A stretch of 12,080 nucleotides of DNA from Cephalothrix spiralis (taxonomy: Eukaryota; Nemertea; Palaeonemertea; Archinemertea; Cephalotrichidae), in NCBI GenBank assembly GCA_032353305.1, contig JAUCNG010324401.1:1-12080 (forward strand). The letters run 5' to 3'. The notes under the pieces were generated by a model. The model was given only the letters and a program-made list of their open reading frames with translations. It was not told the DNA's origin and did not search any database. A program made the translations under genes and the position numbers. Of the stretch, positions 1-7,351 are shown one piece after another. Each line of letters starts with the position of its first letter. Within the stretch, counting starts at the first letter, position 1.

Positions 1-34
1 CTGACTGTCCGGATGGCCATTACAGGCTTATGTC

Positions 35-251
35 ACTAGAGTAATTGACAGATGCAAAATCAATCTTTAGGTATTCCGATGTTATCTGTATCATCACAAT
101 GAATTCATTTTCACTTGTGAATTCATTTAAATCTGATTTTTTAGAGGCGTTGTTATCCAAAAGTCAATCCTATCCTTATCAAAAATACAATAGTTTAGGC
201 ACGGAATCGGAATACCTAAAGATTGATTTTGCATCTGTCAATTACTCTAGT
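35..251. repeat. Inverted repeat with perfect 46-bp arms
   Basis: Positions 35-80 are the exact reverse complement of 206-251 (46 of 46 bases by eye), starting ACTAGAGTAATTGACAG. The 125-base spacer contains a smaller imperfect palindrome around GAATTCATTT (101-130). Such perfection suggests a recent palindromic insertion or ongoing gene conversion between the arms. No clear target-site duplication flanks it. Confidence 0.9.
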
Positions 252-289
252 AAAAGTGCTTCTTTGTTGACCAGTAAATCCATTGGTGG

Positions 290-676
290 TTTTGATCCAT
301 GATATCCCGGCATCATTTCCTGACAATTTCAAAATCGCATGGACGGTCGACTTTTAGAGTTGCGCATGCGCAAATCACAAAAATAGCTATTGATTCCGGT
401 AAAATAGGGGCATGTTTCTATCTGTCTGTAATACAATTATATGACGTAAAAGAAGCCGTTACAGAATCAATGTTAACCGATTTAATTCGTTAATAACTCT
501 GTAACGGCTGATTTTACGTCCTATAATTGTACTACAGACAGATAGAAACATGTCCCTATTTTACCGCAATCCGCTGCAATTTCTAAAACTCGACCGCCCA
601 TGCGCATTTCTCAAAAATGTGCAACCCGCGATTTTGAAATTTTCAGGAAAAGATGCCGGGACATCATGGATCAAAA
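290..676. repeat. Fold-back (palindromic) element of about 387 bp
   Basis: The left arm starts TTTTGATCCATGAT at 290 and the right arm ends with its complement at 676. The outer 50 or so bases and the inner 70 or so (for example around 405-472 against 497-560) pair with few mismatches. The loop is about 473-496. The middle of the arms differs: a segment related to GCGCATG next to ATTTTTG lies on opposite sides of the shared GGTCGA-TTTTAGA block. This points to an internal rearrangement. The left arm contains a perfect palindrome, TTGCGCATGCGCAA (360-373), matching the NRF-1-type consensus. The ORFs in this span are by-products of the repeat. Confidence 0.88.
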
Positions 677-895
677 TGCAACAAATAATCCTGAGTTGGC
701 AGATTGGTTGTATGAGAACTAACAGGGACTGCATAGTTCTAATTCTTACTCTACTAAAACTGTGATCAACTGTACTCTGCTTATTTTCTGGTGGTAGTTA
801 AGACTCGAGTGAACGACGGTGTTTTCATTATACCCTCTCATTGTCCCGCTTGATCAGTACTGACTTGATGTGTATTCTGATCTTGTGAAAATTCC
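677..895. other. Unannotated spacer
   Basis: I see no repeat, RNA gene or convincing reading frame here. The sequence is ordinary AT-rich non-coding DNA between the 290-676 fold-back and the candidate exon region. Confidence 0.5.
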
Positions 896-973
896 ATGGG
901 AGAACATTTCAGACGAAAGGTAATACAACCATGGAAGTCACAATAACAAGCCCTATACAACCGTTTCTTCCAG

Positions 974-1046
974 GTTTTCAGTAGGTGTGAAGATATGAGT
1001 GACTCCATCGAGCACTTTAGGGACTCCAGAATTGATCCAGATCAAG
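974..1046 (+). CDS. Candidate coding exon, unidentified
   Basis: This stretch is bounded by a strong pyrimidine-rich acceptor (CCGTTTCTTCCAG, ending at 973) and a plausible donor (CAAG|GTATAT at 1047). It is open from its first base and encodes VFSRCEDMSDSIEHFRDSRI followed by DPDQ, ending in phase 1. The amino-acid mix is balanced and acidic, unlike the Lys/Phe/Asn-rich translations of the AT-rich noise around it. A short upstream piece, 896-919, has an ATG, 8 codons and a GTAATA donor in phase 0 that could join to it across a 54-base intron. Its end phase does not fit directly onto the exon at 7268, so it would need another exon or belong to a different gene. It could also be a degenerate exon or chance. 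Confidence 0.28.
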
Positions 1047-1245
1047 GTATATCCCGTGTAAAATGAAGTTTTATGGGAGACGATAAAATTATCAACACAA
1101 CTGATCATGCACACCTAGACAGTTGGACAATTTTTGGATAAGTTCTGGTATCAGGTAATTGACCTTACTTTTTTCTTACATGACTTTACTCTTTCACTCA
1201 GTCCACTCTTTAAAATGCTAGAAAAAAACACATAACAGGCCCAAT

Positions 1246-1330
1246 ATTACGGAAAACAGCTAGCTAAGTATTAAACATAGCTTCATAGTATTTCATGATA
1301 ATTCCATCTATTACAGAAAACAGCCAGATG
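1246..1330. repeat. Short direct repeat pair, ATTACRGAAAACAGC
   Basis: ATTACGGAAAACAGCTAG near 1247 and ATTACAGAAAACAGCCAG near 1313 are near-identical and about 67 bases apart. They flank the left edge of the larger diverged inverted repeat. Confidence 0.6.
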
Positions 1331-1828
1331 ACGTCATATTGTGATTTAATTATGAATTGACCATATATCGCCGCTTTCAATTTGGTACAAATCTGTCTAA
1401 CAACAATTGAATCACAACTGATCGGCTACATAAATTTCCTCAAAGGACAACAAAGTTTAATTTCTCCCAAATGAACCTCTTTTCTCAAAAATGTTATTCT
1501 CGGAAATGTGAATTTTTATTTTTTTTTATTTATTTTTGAATTCTTTTAATTTACTGTTTACCATAAAAATTATTACAAACTTAAATTATATTCCAGATTT
1601 ATTTTAGAGTGCTTGAAAAAAAGCATTCTCTCGATTTTGTATGGGATTTAGGGTGCGGAAAAAAGTTTTTTCGGGAGAATTCTCGTAGCTCCCTTATAGT
1701 TTTAGTTTTGAACCAATCTGTACCAACTCTGTATTATTCGAGAGAATAGACCATGCTCTCAAATGCGTATGTTTTGCAATTATCAAAATATTCATAATTG
1801 AGGCACAGTATGACGTCATCTTGCTGGT
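1320..1828. repeat. Diverged inverted repeat carrying two CRE palindromes
   Basis: About 1320-1395 pairs imperfectly with about 1715-1828. Shared blocks in inverted orientation are TGTACCA, ATTCATAATT, CACARTATGACGTCATCT and GCTGG. The right arm has roughly 40 extra bases. The central 300 bases are AT-rich with T-runs at 1506-1530. Both arms carry the 8-bp TGACGTCA site (1329-1336 and 1811-1818). This is probably an old non-autonomous transposon. No coding potential was seen. Confidence 0.6.
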
Positions 1829-1873
1829 ATACATTTTATTGGGAGACGCTGTATAATAAAAAGGGTTTATCAA

Positions 1874-1950
1874 CCTATACTATAGTAAACAAGAGGTAGA
1901 TATCTGTACTATGTACATTGATATAACCTCTTGCGCTTATAGAGTATAGG
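1874..1950. repeat. 77-nt imperfect hairpin
   Basis: CCTATACT...AAGAGGT (1874-1897) pairs with ACCTCTT...AGTATAGG (1926-1950). The inner bases ATATC and GTAC pair with GTAC and GATAT, leaving a very small loop. The hairpin has a pre-microRNA-like length, but the lower stem has a run of mismatches. Structure alone does not show that it is an RNA gene. Confidence 0.55.
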
Positions 1951-2189
1951 CTAAGTTCTACCATTTTGTCTTTTAATTTATATATTTCTTTTTAATTCAT
2001 ATTTTGTCTTATTCTCAGTTATTGTTTTGAAATAAAGTGCTAACCCCGAATGAGGGTCTAACACGCGCCCGTTTGCGAATTTGAGACATTTGGTATAGCC
2101 AGGTGCAAGCGCGTTAATTCATTGAGCTTAATTAGATATCGAACAATGAATTGTTATTATAACCGATAACATTTATTCTATTATTCAAA
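1951..2189. other. Unannotated spacer
   Basis: AT-rich sequence with an AATAAA at 2031 and a short GC-richer patch (2063-2115). Nothing identifiable was seen. Confidence 0.4.
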
Positions 2190-2297
2190 ATGGCGGACGA
2201 GTACATTACGGTGGTACGGGTTTGTACAGGATATAAAGATCCACGAAAAACCAGTACTTTAGCACGGTACCGTATTATTAACCTCACGGTGTCCTAG
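2190..2297 (+). CDS. Short ORF or first exon with a TISU-like start, unidentified
   Basis: The start context is TTCAAAATGGCGGACG. This resembles the TISU/YY1 element (SAASATGGCGGC) found at the starts of many animal genes with short 5' leaders. The 35-codon ORF begins MADEYITVVRVCTGYKDPRK and ends at TAG 2295-2297. The MADEY opening is typical of animal proteins. No clear consensus donor lies within it, although several GT dinucleotides (for example in GTGGTACGGGTTTGT) could serve. No downstream exon was matched to it. It may be a relic promoter/first exon, a small ORF or chance; I cannot name a family. Confidence 0.22.
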   Translation: MADEYITVVRVCTGYKDPRKTSTLARYRIINLTVS

Positions 2298-2706
2298 AAA
2301 TTTGACAGAAATTGCTCAGACCGAAGAGCTATGAAATTTATGTTTTATTTTATGCCCATTTGGCGGTGGAAACGGCGCCTTGTAGATCCTAAAGAATTTA
2401 ACGTTAGACCAAAAGCTAAAATTTAACCGGAGATTTGAAACTAGATATTCCAAAAGTACATCGGGGTGATTTATTCCAAGTCTCCAAATATTGAAAGGGT
2501 AAGATGATATTTCATCAAGCTTTTCATCACAGGAAAAACAAATGACAAACAAATTATTATTTTTTATACAGATACAAAGATGGGATGATATATCACACTT
2601 TTTATTAATAACGACTGTAGAAAAATGACTGATAGTTCAGCTTATATTACTTGTGTATTGAATTAGAAAGGCCCTTGAAATGTGGGATTTTTATAGTCAT
2701 TTTGTT
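2298..2706. other. Non-coding stretch with no clear feature
   Basis: A 78-codon minus-strand ORF spans 2316-2552, but it lacks recognisable motifs and flanking splice structure. I see no repeat or RNA gene here. Confidence 0.4.
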
Positions 2707-2806
2707 CTGCAGAAAAATGTCGTGAAATTTGAGCAACCTAAAATGAGATGTTTCCTTTAAGATTCACAGCCAAATAAATCTGTAGAATAATGTCATGAAA
2801 TTTAAG
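2707..2806. repeat. Two-copy direct repeat with 73-bp period
   Basis: A 27-base unit at 2707-2733 (CTGCAGAAAAATGTCGTG...) recurs at 2780-2806 with four differences. It is an old local duplication. Confidence 0.7.
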
Positions 2807-2920
2807 AGTTATAGTTCTATACATTAGCTTATAGGCTTATTTTTTTTAACGGAGGTGTCACTGTTTATTATAAATAAAAGCCAAAATGACATTAAAAGTT
2901 AATTGTTTGCCAAAACCGGT

Positions 2921-3052
2921 GCTAGGCATCGCAGGCGGGTACACTTTCTCGATCGCTAGCTGTCGCTATGGATCGCCTAAGGATTGCCCATAGGGGCGGG
3001 GACTTTATTTTTACAGAAAAAAACTGCTTGCAATTGGAACAAACGAGCAAAA
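2921..3052 (+). repeat. Dispersed repeat, copy A
   Basis: Collinear with 8791-8948 in the same orientation. Shared blocks in order are GCATCGYAGGCGGG, ACACTT, a TCGYYATGG-like block, CCCATAGGGGCGGGGA, TTTTAYAGAAAAAA, TGCAAWTGGAA and GAGCAAAA. Copy A lacks about 26 bases present in copy B. It could be a short interspersed element, but no convincing Pol III A/B boxes are visible. Confidence 0.75.
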
Positions 3053-3060
3053 CAGAACAA

Positions 3061-3484
3061 ATTTAAGAAAGAATAACTTTCATCTTTGTTTTGCTTTTTG
3101 AAAGAATTTGTTTTTTACATACTATAAGTGCTGGGATTGCTAAGTGTCGCTATTTTGACACCCCCCTCCGGGGATTTTAATTGACTGGTGCATTATGCTT
3201 CACTTCCTTGCTTCGAGACCTTTAAGTGTGTGGAATGTTTTTTCATGTTTATGTCTAAGCTGTTCAAATTTAAAGTGTTTGGTCCTAAGATTTCCGTTTA
3301 TCACAGTCTGGTCCTTGGTGATATTTGCAAAAGCTGTCATTTTGAACTATTTTTCAAAACATGATTTCCCGTTTCCATTATGAAAACTTGAAATCCCGCT
3401 CCCGTTATATAAAAAAACAGCTCTTCCCGCTCCCGTTACTGATTCTGGAGAGCCCTAGCCCTCCTTAGCTGTAGCGAGAGAAAG
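3061..3484. other. Non-coding stretch with CCCG-rich patch
   Basis: Between 3366 and 3440 the phrase CCCGYTYCCGTTA-like recurs (CCCGTTTCCATTA, CCCGCTCCCGTTA twice). A similar phrase set is found at 9828-9975. The 62-codon ORF at 3195-3383 has no recognisable features and is treated as chance. Confidence 0.45.
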
Positions 3485-3735
3485 TTTGAAAATTAAGGGT
3501 CATACTCGTTGCCTTTGAGCAGCACAATTTAGATTCAAAGGACGATCATTTCACAAGAAAATGTATTAGGAGAAAGGTTAAACTTGAATTACCGGTAGCA
3601 AAAAAATTGCTATTTTTTTGCGCGCCTTCTTTTATATTCAATAATTTATGTCATCAAGCCGAGCGAAACGAGGCGAGATTTTTTTTTGAAAATTAAGGGT
3701 CATAATCGCGATTTTTAAAGCACAATTTAGATTGA
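3485..3735. repeat. Diverged tandem duplication with 200-bp period
   Basis: TTTGAAAATTAAGGGTCATA at 3485 recurs exactly 200 bases later at 3685. It is followed in both copies by a TCG block and AGCACAATTTAGATT (3520-3534) or its near copy ending at 3734. Weaker similarity continues beyond (an ATTAGRARAAA-like block). It is an ancient duplication of a non-coding segment. Confidence 0.75.
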
Positions 3736-4059
3736 TAGTATACCTTTTACATGTATAAGGACAAAGAATACATTAGAAAAAAACTGTTATGACATATAGG
3801 CAGTTAAAGAGTTAAAATCAGTTTGCATTAATTTTTGGAAGCTTTATGATCCTTTATTCCATCGTCATATGTGCACATGAAATATGATAGATTATGAAGG
3901 TTACAAATTGAAAGACCAAAGGCTATGGTTCATGCAGTGCACTGAATATTTTATAGGCACCCAAGCAATTCTCGGCAATATAATATGTTTCATTGTTTGC
4001 AGATATGTTTTATAGTACCATAAACTAAAATATAGTACCTATGATGCGAGGGTATTTAT
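3736..4059. other. Unannotated AT-rich stretch
   Basis: No gene or large repeat is seen. A short repeated phrase, ATAGTACC, occurs at about 4012 and 4032. Confidence 0.4.
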
Positions 4060-4375
4060 TTTTTGATCCACCCACGCAAGGTTTTTTCGTGGAGTTTCGA
4101 TTGAAAAAAAATTTGCAAAATGGGTTTAGGTACCCACCCCCGACCCCTAAATTTGGACTTTTGCATATTTTTTCCACTACTTTAGGTACCCCCCCTCCCC
4201 ATTTTGCAATTTTTTTCTCATTTGCACATTTTTTCCAGCCAATTTTTGACCACGTAGCTTTTAAGCAAAAATTTCTCTGCGCAAATTTTTTTTCAGGCAA
4301 AACTTTTCCAGCATGCGCATTTTTGATCATCCACCCAATTTTTGCCTTTTTTCTCTCACTAAAAACTTTTTTTAT
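4060..4375. repeat. Pyrimidine-rich low-complexity repeat, block 1
   Basis: The + strand is dominated by T and C runs built from recurring phrases such as CCAATTTTTG, TTTTTTCCA, TTTTGCAATTTTT and CCACCCA. Overlapping ORFs exist on both strands (Phe/Pro-rich on +, Lys/Gly-rich on -), as expected from biased composition. I do not call them genes. Block 2 at 4680-4915 uses the same phrases in the same orientation. Confidence 0.7.
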
Positions 4376-4679
4376 GGTTCATTATGGTATTTTTTTATTA
4401 AATCAATAAATAATCATGCTTTAAACAATGGCTAATTTTTTCTTTAATTCTCATTGAGTTTAGTCACGAATTTTATTTAATCATCTAAAATATACATTTA
4501 ATGTGAATTTCAATAACACGAGTCGCATGATACCAACGGGCATCAGATGATTTCTTATTTGAATAGACACATGCATCATGATAACACAATGCTTGCTGAG
4601 CATATTCTGCCGTAGGAAGGTGAACCGCGGTAAAATTGGCATAAACGTAGGCCGAAAATTGAAAAAATTGAGTTGAGAT
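4376..4679. other. Spacer between the two pyrimidine-rich blocks
   Basis: Sequence of normal AT-rich composition with no repeat phrases or gene signal. It could be an insertion into a once-continuous pyrimidine-rich repeat, but no matching ends were found. Confidence 0.4.
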
Positions 4680-4915
4680 GGCATGGAAAAAAGCCTTTTT
4701 GCCCCCACCCACCCCTTTTTTCCCACCGTGCCAATTTTTTCCATCAATTTTTTGACCTGCCACTCCCTTCCCTATTTTTTGCACGCGGTTAAAAAAATTC
4801 TGTTGCCGAGATTTTTTTCGAACAAATTTTTTCCACTTTTTTCCACAATACGCCAATTTATTCCTAAAAATTTTGACCACCCACCAAATTTTTGCAATTT
4901 TCCGCTGTTTTGCTA
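4680..4915. repeat. Pyrimidine-rich low-complexity repeat, block 2
   Basis: The same vocabulary as block 1: CCCACCCACC, CCAATTTTTTCCA, CAATTTTTTGACC, TTTTTTCCAC, CCACCAAATTTTTGCAATTTT. The strand asymmetry is extreme. ORFs on both strands over this block are composition artefacts. Confidence 0.7.
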
Positions 4916-5643
4916 ATGTTATTTTAAATTGTGTTTATATAAGTAATTATAATGGTCAAAAACATGATTAAAATATGGAAAACTTGGCAAACACCTGAAA
5001 AATGAAAACAGTGGTAAAAAGTGTTTTTGCGTATAATTATTATGTGTCTCCCAATTTTTTCGATGACCCCTACATTTATCTAGAAAAAAGCATATGTGAA
5101 TTAACTACATAATTTACCCTCTAGATGTTATTTAAAAGTCACGTGTCAAATCATAATATGGATTAATTCCCAAACATATAATCCCCACTGCCAATGCTTA
5201 TAAGTGTATTATCATGATTTCTATGATATACAGTTGATCTGGTTGAATGACGTTGAAATGTTTATTGTCAAAATCTCATATCGAAATGGTTCAATTCATG
5301 CGTTACTATATACAGACATGTTATGAAGGATCTACAAACCTTATCTTGGCAAGTTAAACTATATAGGTAAGTTAAACTACAATATTTCGTTTATATTATT
5401 TTTGAAAGATTCAATCAAGTCAAATTTCGAAGTTAGGGTAGGCCAAAAGCTGTCATTAGCTTTTGGGTAGGCCTACCATAAATACACGATAATGAAATAT
5501 TTATTGATTTACATGTTGAATTCTAAGATTGCTAATACAATTTTTGTAGAACATGTATAAAACTGCATGTATACAATGTAGATAGATGAGTAGATGAGGG
5601 AGTCACGGGGGAGGGGAGCGATCACAAACGCTTAATATAGCGT
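4916..5643. other. Non-coding stretch with small repeats
   Basis: It holds an 18-base-period duplication of AAGTTAAACTA (5351-5362 and 5369-5380). It also holds a hairpin in which TAGGCCAAAAGCT pairs with AGCTTTTGGGTAGGCCTA (about 5439-5476). No coding signal was seen. Confidence 0.5.
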
Positions 5644-5962
5644 TTCATGAAGCACGGATTAAGGGATTAAGAAAATTGTCTTTCACGAAGCACGGCCGGA
5701 AGAAAGTATACCAATTTGATGATGTACTTTCTGTGATGCAGCCTATAAGTCCTATAATAAAAACGTCATTGCGAGCGCCGAAGTCGCAAACTGAAAATTT
5801 GACGGTTTTTCAGATCGAAATCATAGTAAAATCTTTACTTTAAATTCATTTTCACGTTCTTGAATCACGAGCGTCCTATATGACCTATATCACGAATCAC
5901 GGTATGTGATAGTGCTTTTCATGGATCACGTTAGTCACATTTTCCCCATTCACGGAGCACGA
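5644..5962. repeat. Cluster of a degenerate 13-14-bp motif, TTCAYGRAKCACG
   Basis: Good copies start at 5644 (TTCATGAAGCACGG), 5682 (TTCACGAAGCACGG), 5889 (ATCACGAATCACGG), 5918 (TTCATGGATCACGT) and 5949 (TTCACGGAGCACGA). A broken copy lies at 5851-5873. All are on the + strand, with irregular spacing. This looks like a degraded minisatellite or a multi-site binding region. Confidence 0.65.
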
Positions 5963-6128
5963 AATAGGGCGTCATCCCCCTCATATAGCTATAGATATAA
6001 ACAGTTTGATTATAGATGTCAACCCCCCTCAGACATTCGACTGAGATATTGCGCCATAAAAACGAGCCGAGTGATTTCTATCCACCGCCGATGCCGCATG
6101 ATTATATCCCTCGCCTTGACCGTAGTGA

Positions 6129-6304
6129 AGTTGGTGGCCACTTTTTTCACCGGCCTCTTTTGTTAGTTTTTTGTGTCGGGTATAGGGCCTAATATCCATT
6201 TGTTAATAATACTGTATAATACAGCTTTTTTAGTCAAAAAAAATAATTTTGGAGGTCTGGGAGCAAAACTAAAAAAGTGGCCGCTAGAATAATTGGCCGC
6301 CAAC
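6129..6304. repeat. Small inverted repeat, GTTGGTGGCCACTTTTTT arms
   Basis: GTTGGTGGCCACTTTTTT near 6129 is matched in reverse by AAAAAAGTGGCCGC (about 6272-6285) and GGCCGCCAAC (about 6295-6304). The right arm carries an extra short insertion. Confidence 0.6.
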
Positions 6305-6720
6305 TGCCTTGCTCTCTAATTGCATGCCATACAGTAACCACTGGAAAACATTGACATCATAGCAGGAAAAATACGTACAGCTCCTTATATATCTTGGTCA
6401 TATGGTCTCTCATATGTATTATCTACCTTTAATTAGTATAAGAAAACCTAGTTCATGAGATATTAATATCTTAATAATTATTAATTAATTTCATTATCAG
6501 AGTGTTTAATTGGAAGGAGGCACACGCGCGAGGTTATTTTTAGCATTTTATACGATAACATATTTGGCCGTAAACGTAAAATCAACAAAATTGAGTTCTG
6601 AGACTGCGATGCTTTACCAACAAAAACAGTTTTCGTTGATAACACTGAACAAATTTTACGTTTACACCATTTTGTATTACTGCTACCGTAACGTTTACGG
6701 CAAATTACAGAACATACACA
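6305..6720. other. Non-coding stretch before the 6721 palindrome
   Basis: Contains repeated TTTACG/CGTAAA phrases (6571-6580, 6655-6664, 6691-6700) that also occur on the other side of the palindrome (7111-7200). The two overlapping opposite-strand ORFs in 6481-6851 have no recognisable motifs and run into the palindrome. Confidence 0.45.
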
Positions 6721-7036
6721 ATGGCTGCATTGCGAAAATGGGAACAAAAGTTTTGATGCCATTTTTGACGCCATTTGCTAAACCACGTTACTTCAGACGC
6801 TTCAAAACGAGGCCATTTAATTCCCCCAAAATGCATTGCAATATGGCATAAAGGTTTTTGATGCCATATTTACGCTCCAAAACCCCCACAATGCCATGCC
6901 ATTTTGCATTGCATTATGGGAGTATTTTTTTTAATTGCCTCGTTTTGGATCGTAAATATCTGAAGTCACGTGATTTAGTCACGTGATTTAGCAAACGGAA
7001 TCAAAAATGTTGTTCCCATTTTCGCAATGCAGCCAT
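6721..7036. repeat. 316-bp palindromic element upstream of the gene
   Basis: The left arm begins ATGGCTGCATTGCGAAAATG and the right arm ends with its complement at 7036. The arms pair over roughly 130 bases with a moderate number of mismatches, and the loop is near 6850-6890. The right arm holds a 13-bp tandem duplication, AGTCACGTGATTT twice (6964-6989), giving two CACGTG E-boxes. The left arm has one decayed equivalent. ATGGCAT/ATGCCAT phrases recur within it. It ends about 0.2 kb before the exon at 7244/7268. Confidence 0.85.
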
Positions 7037-7228
7037 ATGCGTTATCTAGCAACGGAATTTCACCTAAATAACATTTTCTTGTTACGATTGTAGTCGATTT
7101 CAAAAGTACAGTTTACGATTTAATGAAAAATTTACGTTTATGCAATCATGTATAGTAATTTTAGAGGCCTTTTCACGTTTATTTGCCGCTTTACGGATAA
7201 CGAAAAGAACCGTTATCATTATTCAATT

Positions 7229-7243
7229 TATTGTTTGTTCCAG
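7229..7243 (+). promoter_or_regulatory. Candidate 3' splice site upstream of the gene's first recognised exon
   Basis: A pyrimidine-rich tract ends in TTGTTTGTTCCAG 24 bases before the ATG at 7268. It suggests that a non-coding or further upstream exon, or a trans-spliced leader, is joined at 7244. The 24 bases between the acceptor and the ATG are in frame and open, so upstream coding sequence cannot be excluded. Confidence 0.45.
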
Positions 7244-7267
7244 ACCTTGCATCATCTAAGGAATAAA

Positions 7268-7351
7268 ATGGAACCTTCATCTGAAGTAGCTAAACAGAAA
7301 GCAGAAGTTTTAGAGGAATGTATGGACGTGGTAGAAAGGGAAACAAAAAAT
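7268..7351 (+). CDS. First recognised coding exon of an unidentified split gene
   Basis: This exon encodes 28 residues starting MEPSSEVAKQ and ending ERETKN. The middle (AKQKAEVLEECMDVVE) is charged and looks helical. The ATG has a strong context (A at -3, G at +4). The exon ends in phase 0 at a consensus donor, GTAAGT at 7352. The joined frame with the exons at 10489 and 11539 stays open, whereas exon 2 has stops in both other frames, which supports a real gene. A pyrimidine-rich acceptor ends at 7243 (TTTGTTCCAG). The exon may therefore run 7244-7351 with a short 5' untranslated part. Alternatively it could be an internal exon, because the frame is open back to 7148 and 7244 is in phase with the ATG. 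I do not recognise the protein family, so no function is assigned. Intron 1 would be about 3.1 kb and is full of repeats. Confidence 0.72.

Noticed and set aside
2316-2552. 78-codon minus-strand ORF as a gene or exon
   Set aside because: The translation looks fairly balanced, but I see no motif, splice pairing or neighbour supporting it, and an ORF of this length is expected by chance in 12 kb.
4025-4916. Several ORFs of 77-131 codons on both strands
   Set aside because: They lie in pyrimidine-rich repeat blocks; their Phe/Pro or Lys/Gly bias follows composition, and they overlap each other on opposite strands.
6481-6851. Overlapping ORFs of 97 and 113 codons
   Set aside because: No recognisable motifs, opposite strands overlapping, and they run into the 6721-7036 palindrome.
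7148-7267. Upstream in-frame ATG at 7148 as the protein start
   Set aside because: Its context is weaker, and a strong splice acceptor ending at 7243 lies between it and the ATG at 7268, so this stretch is probably intronic or untranslated.
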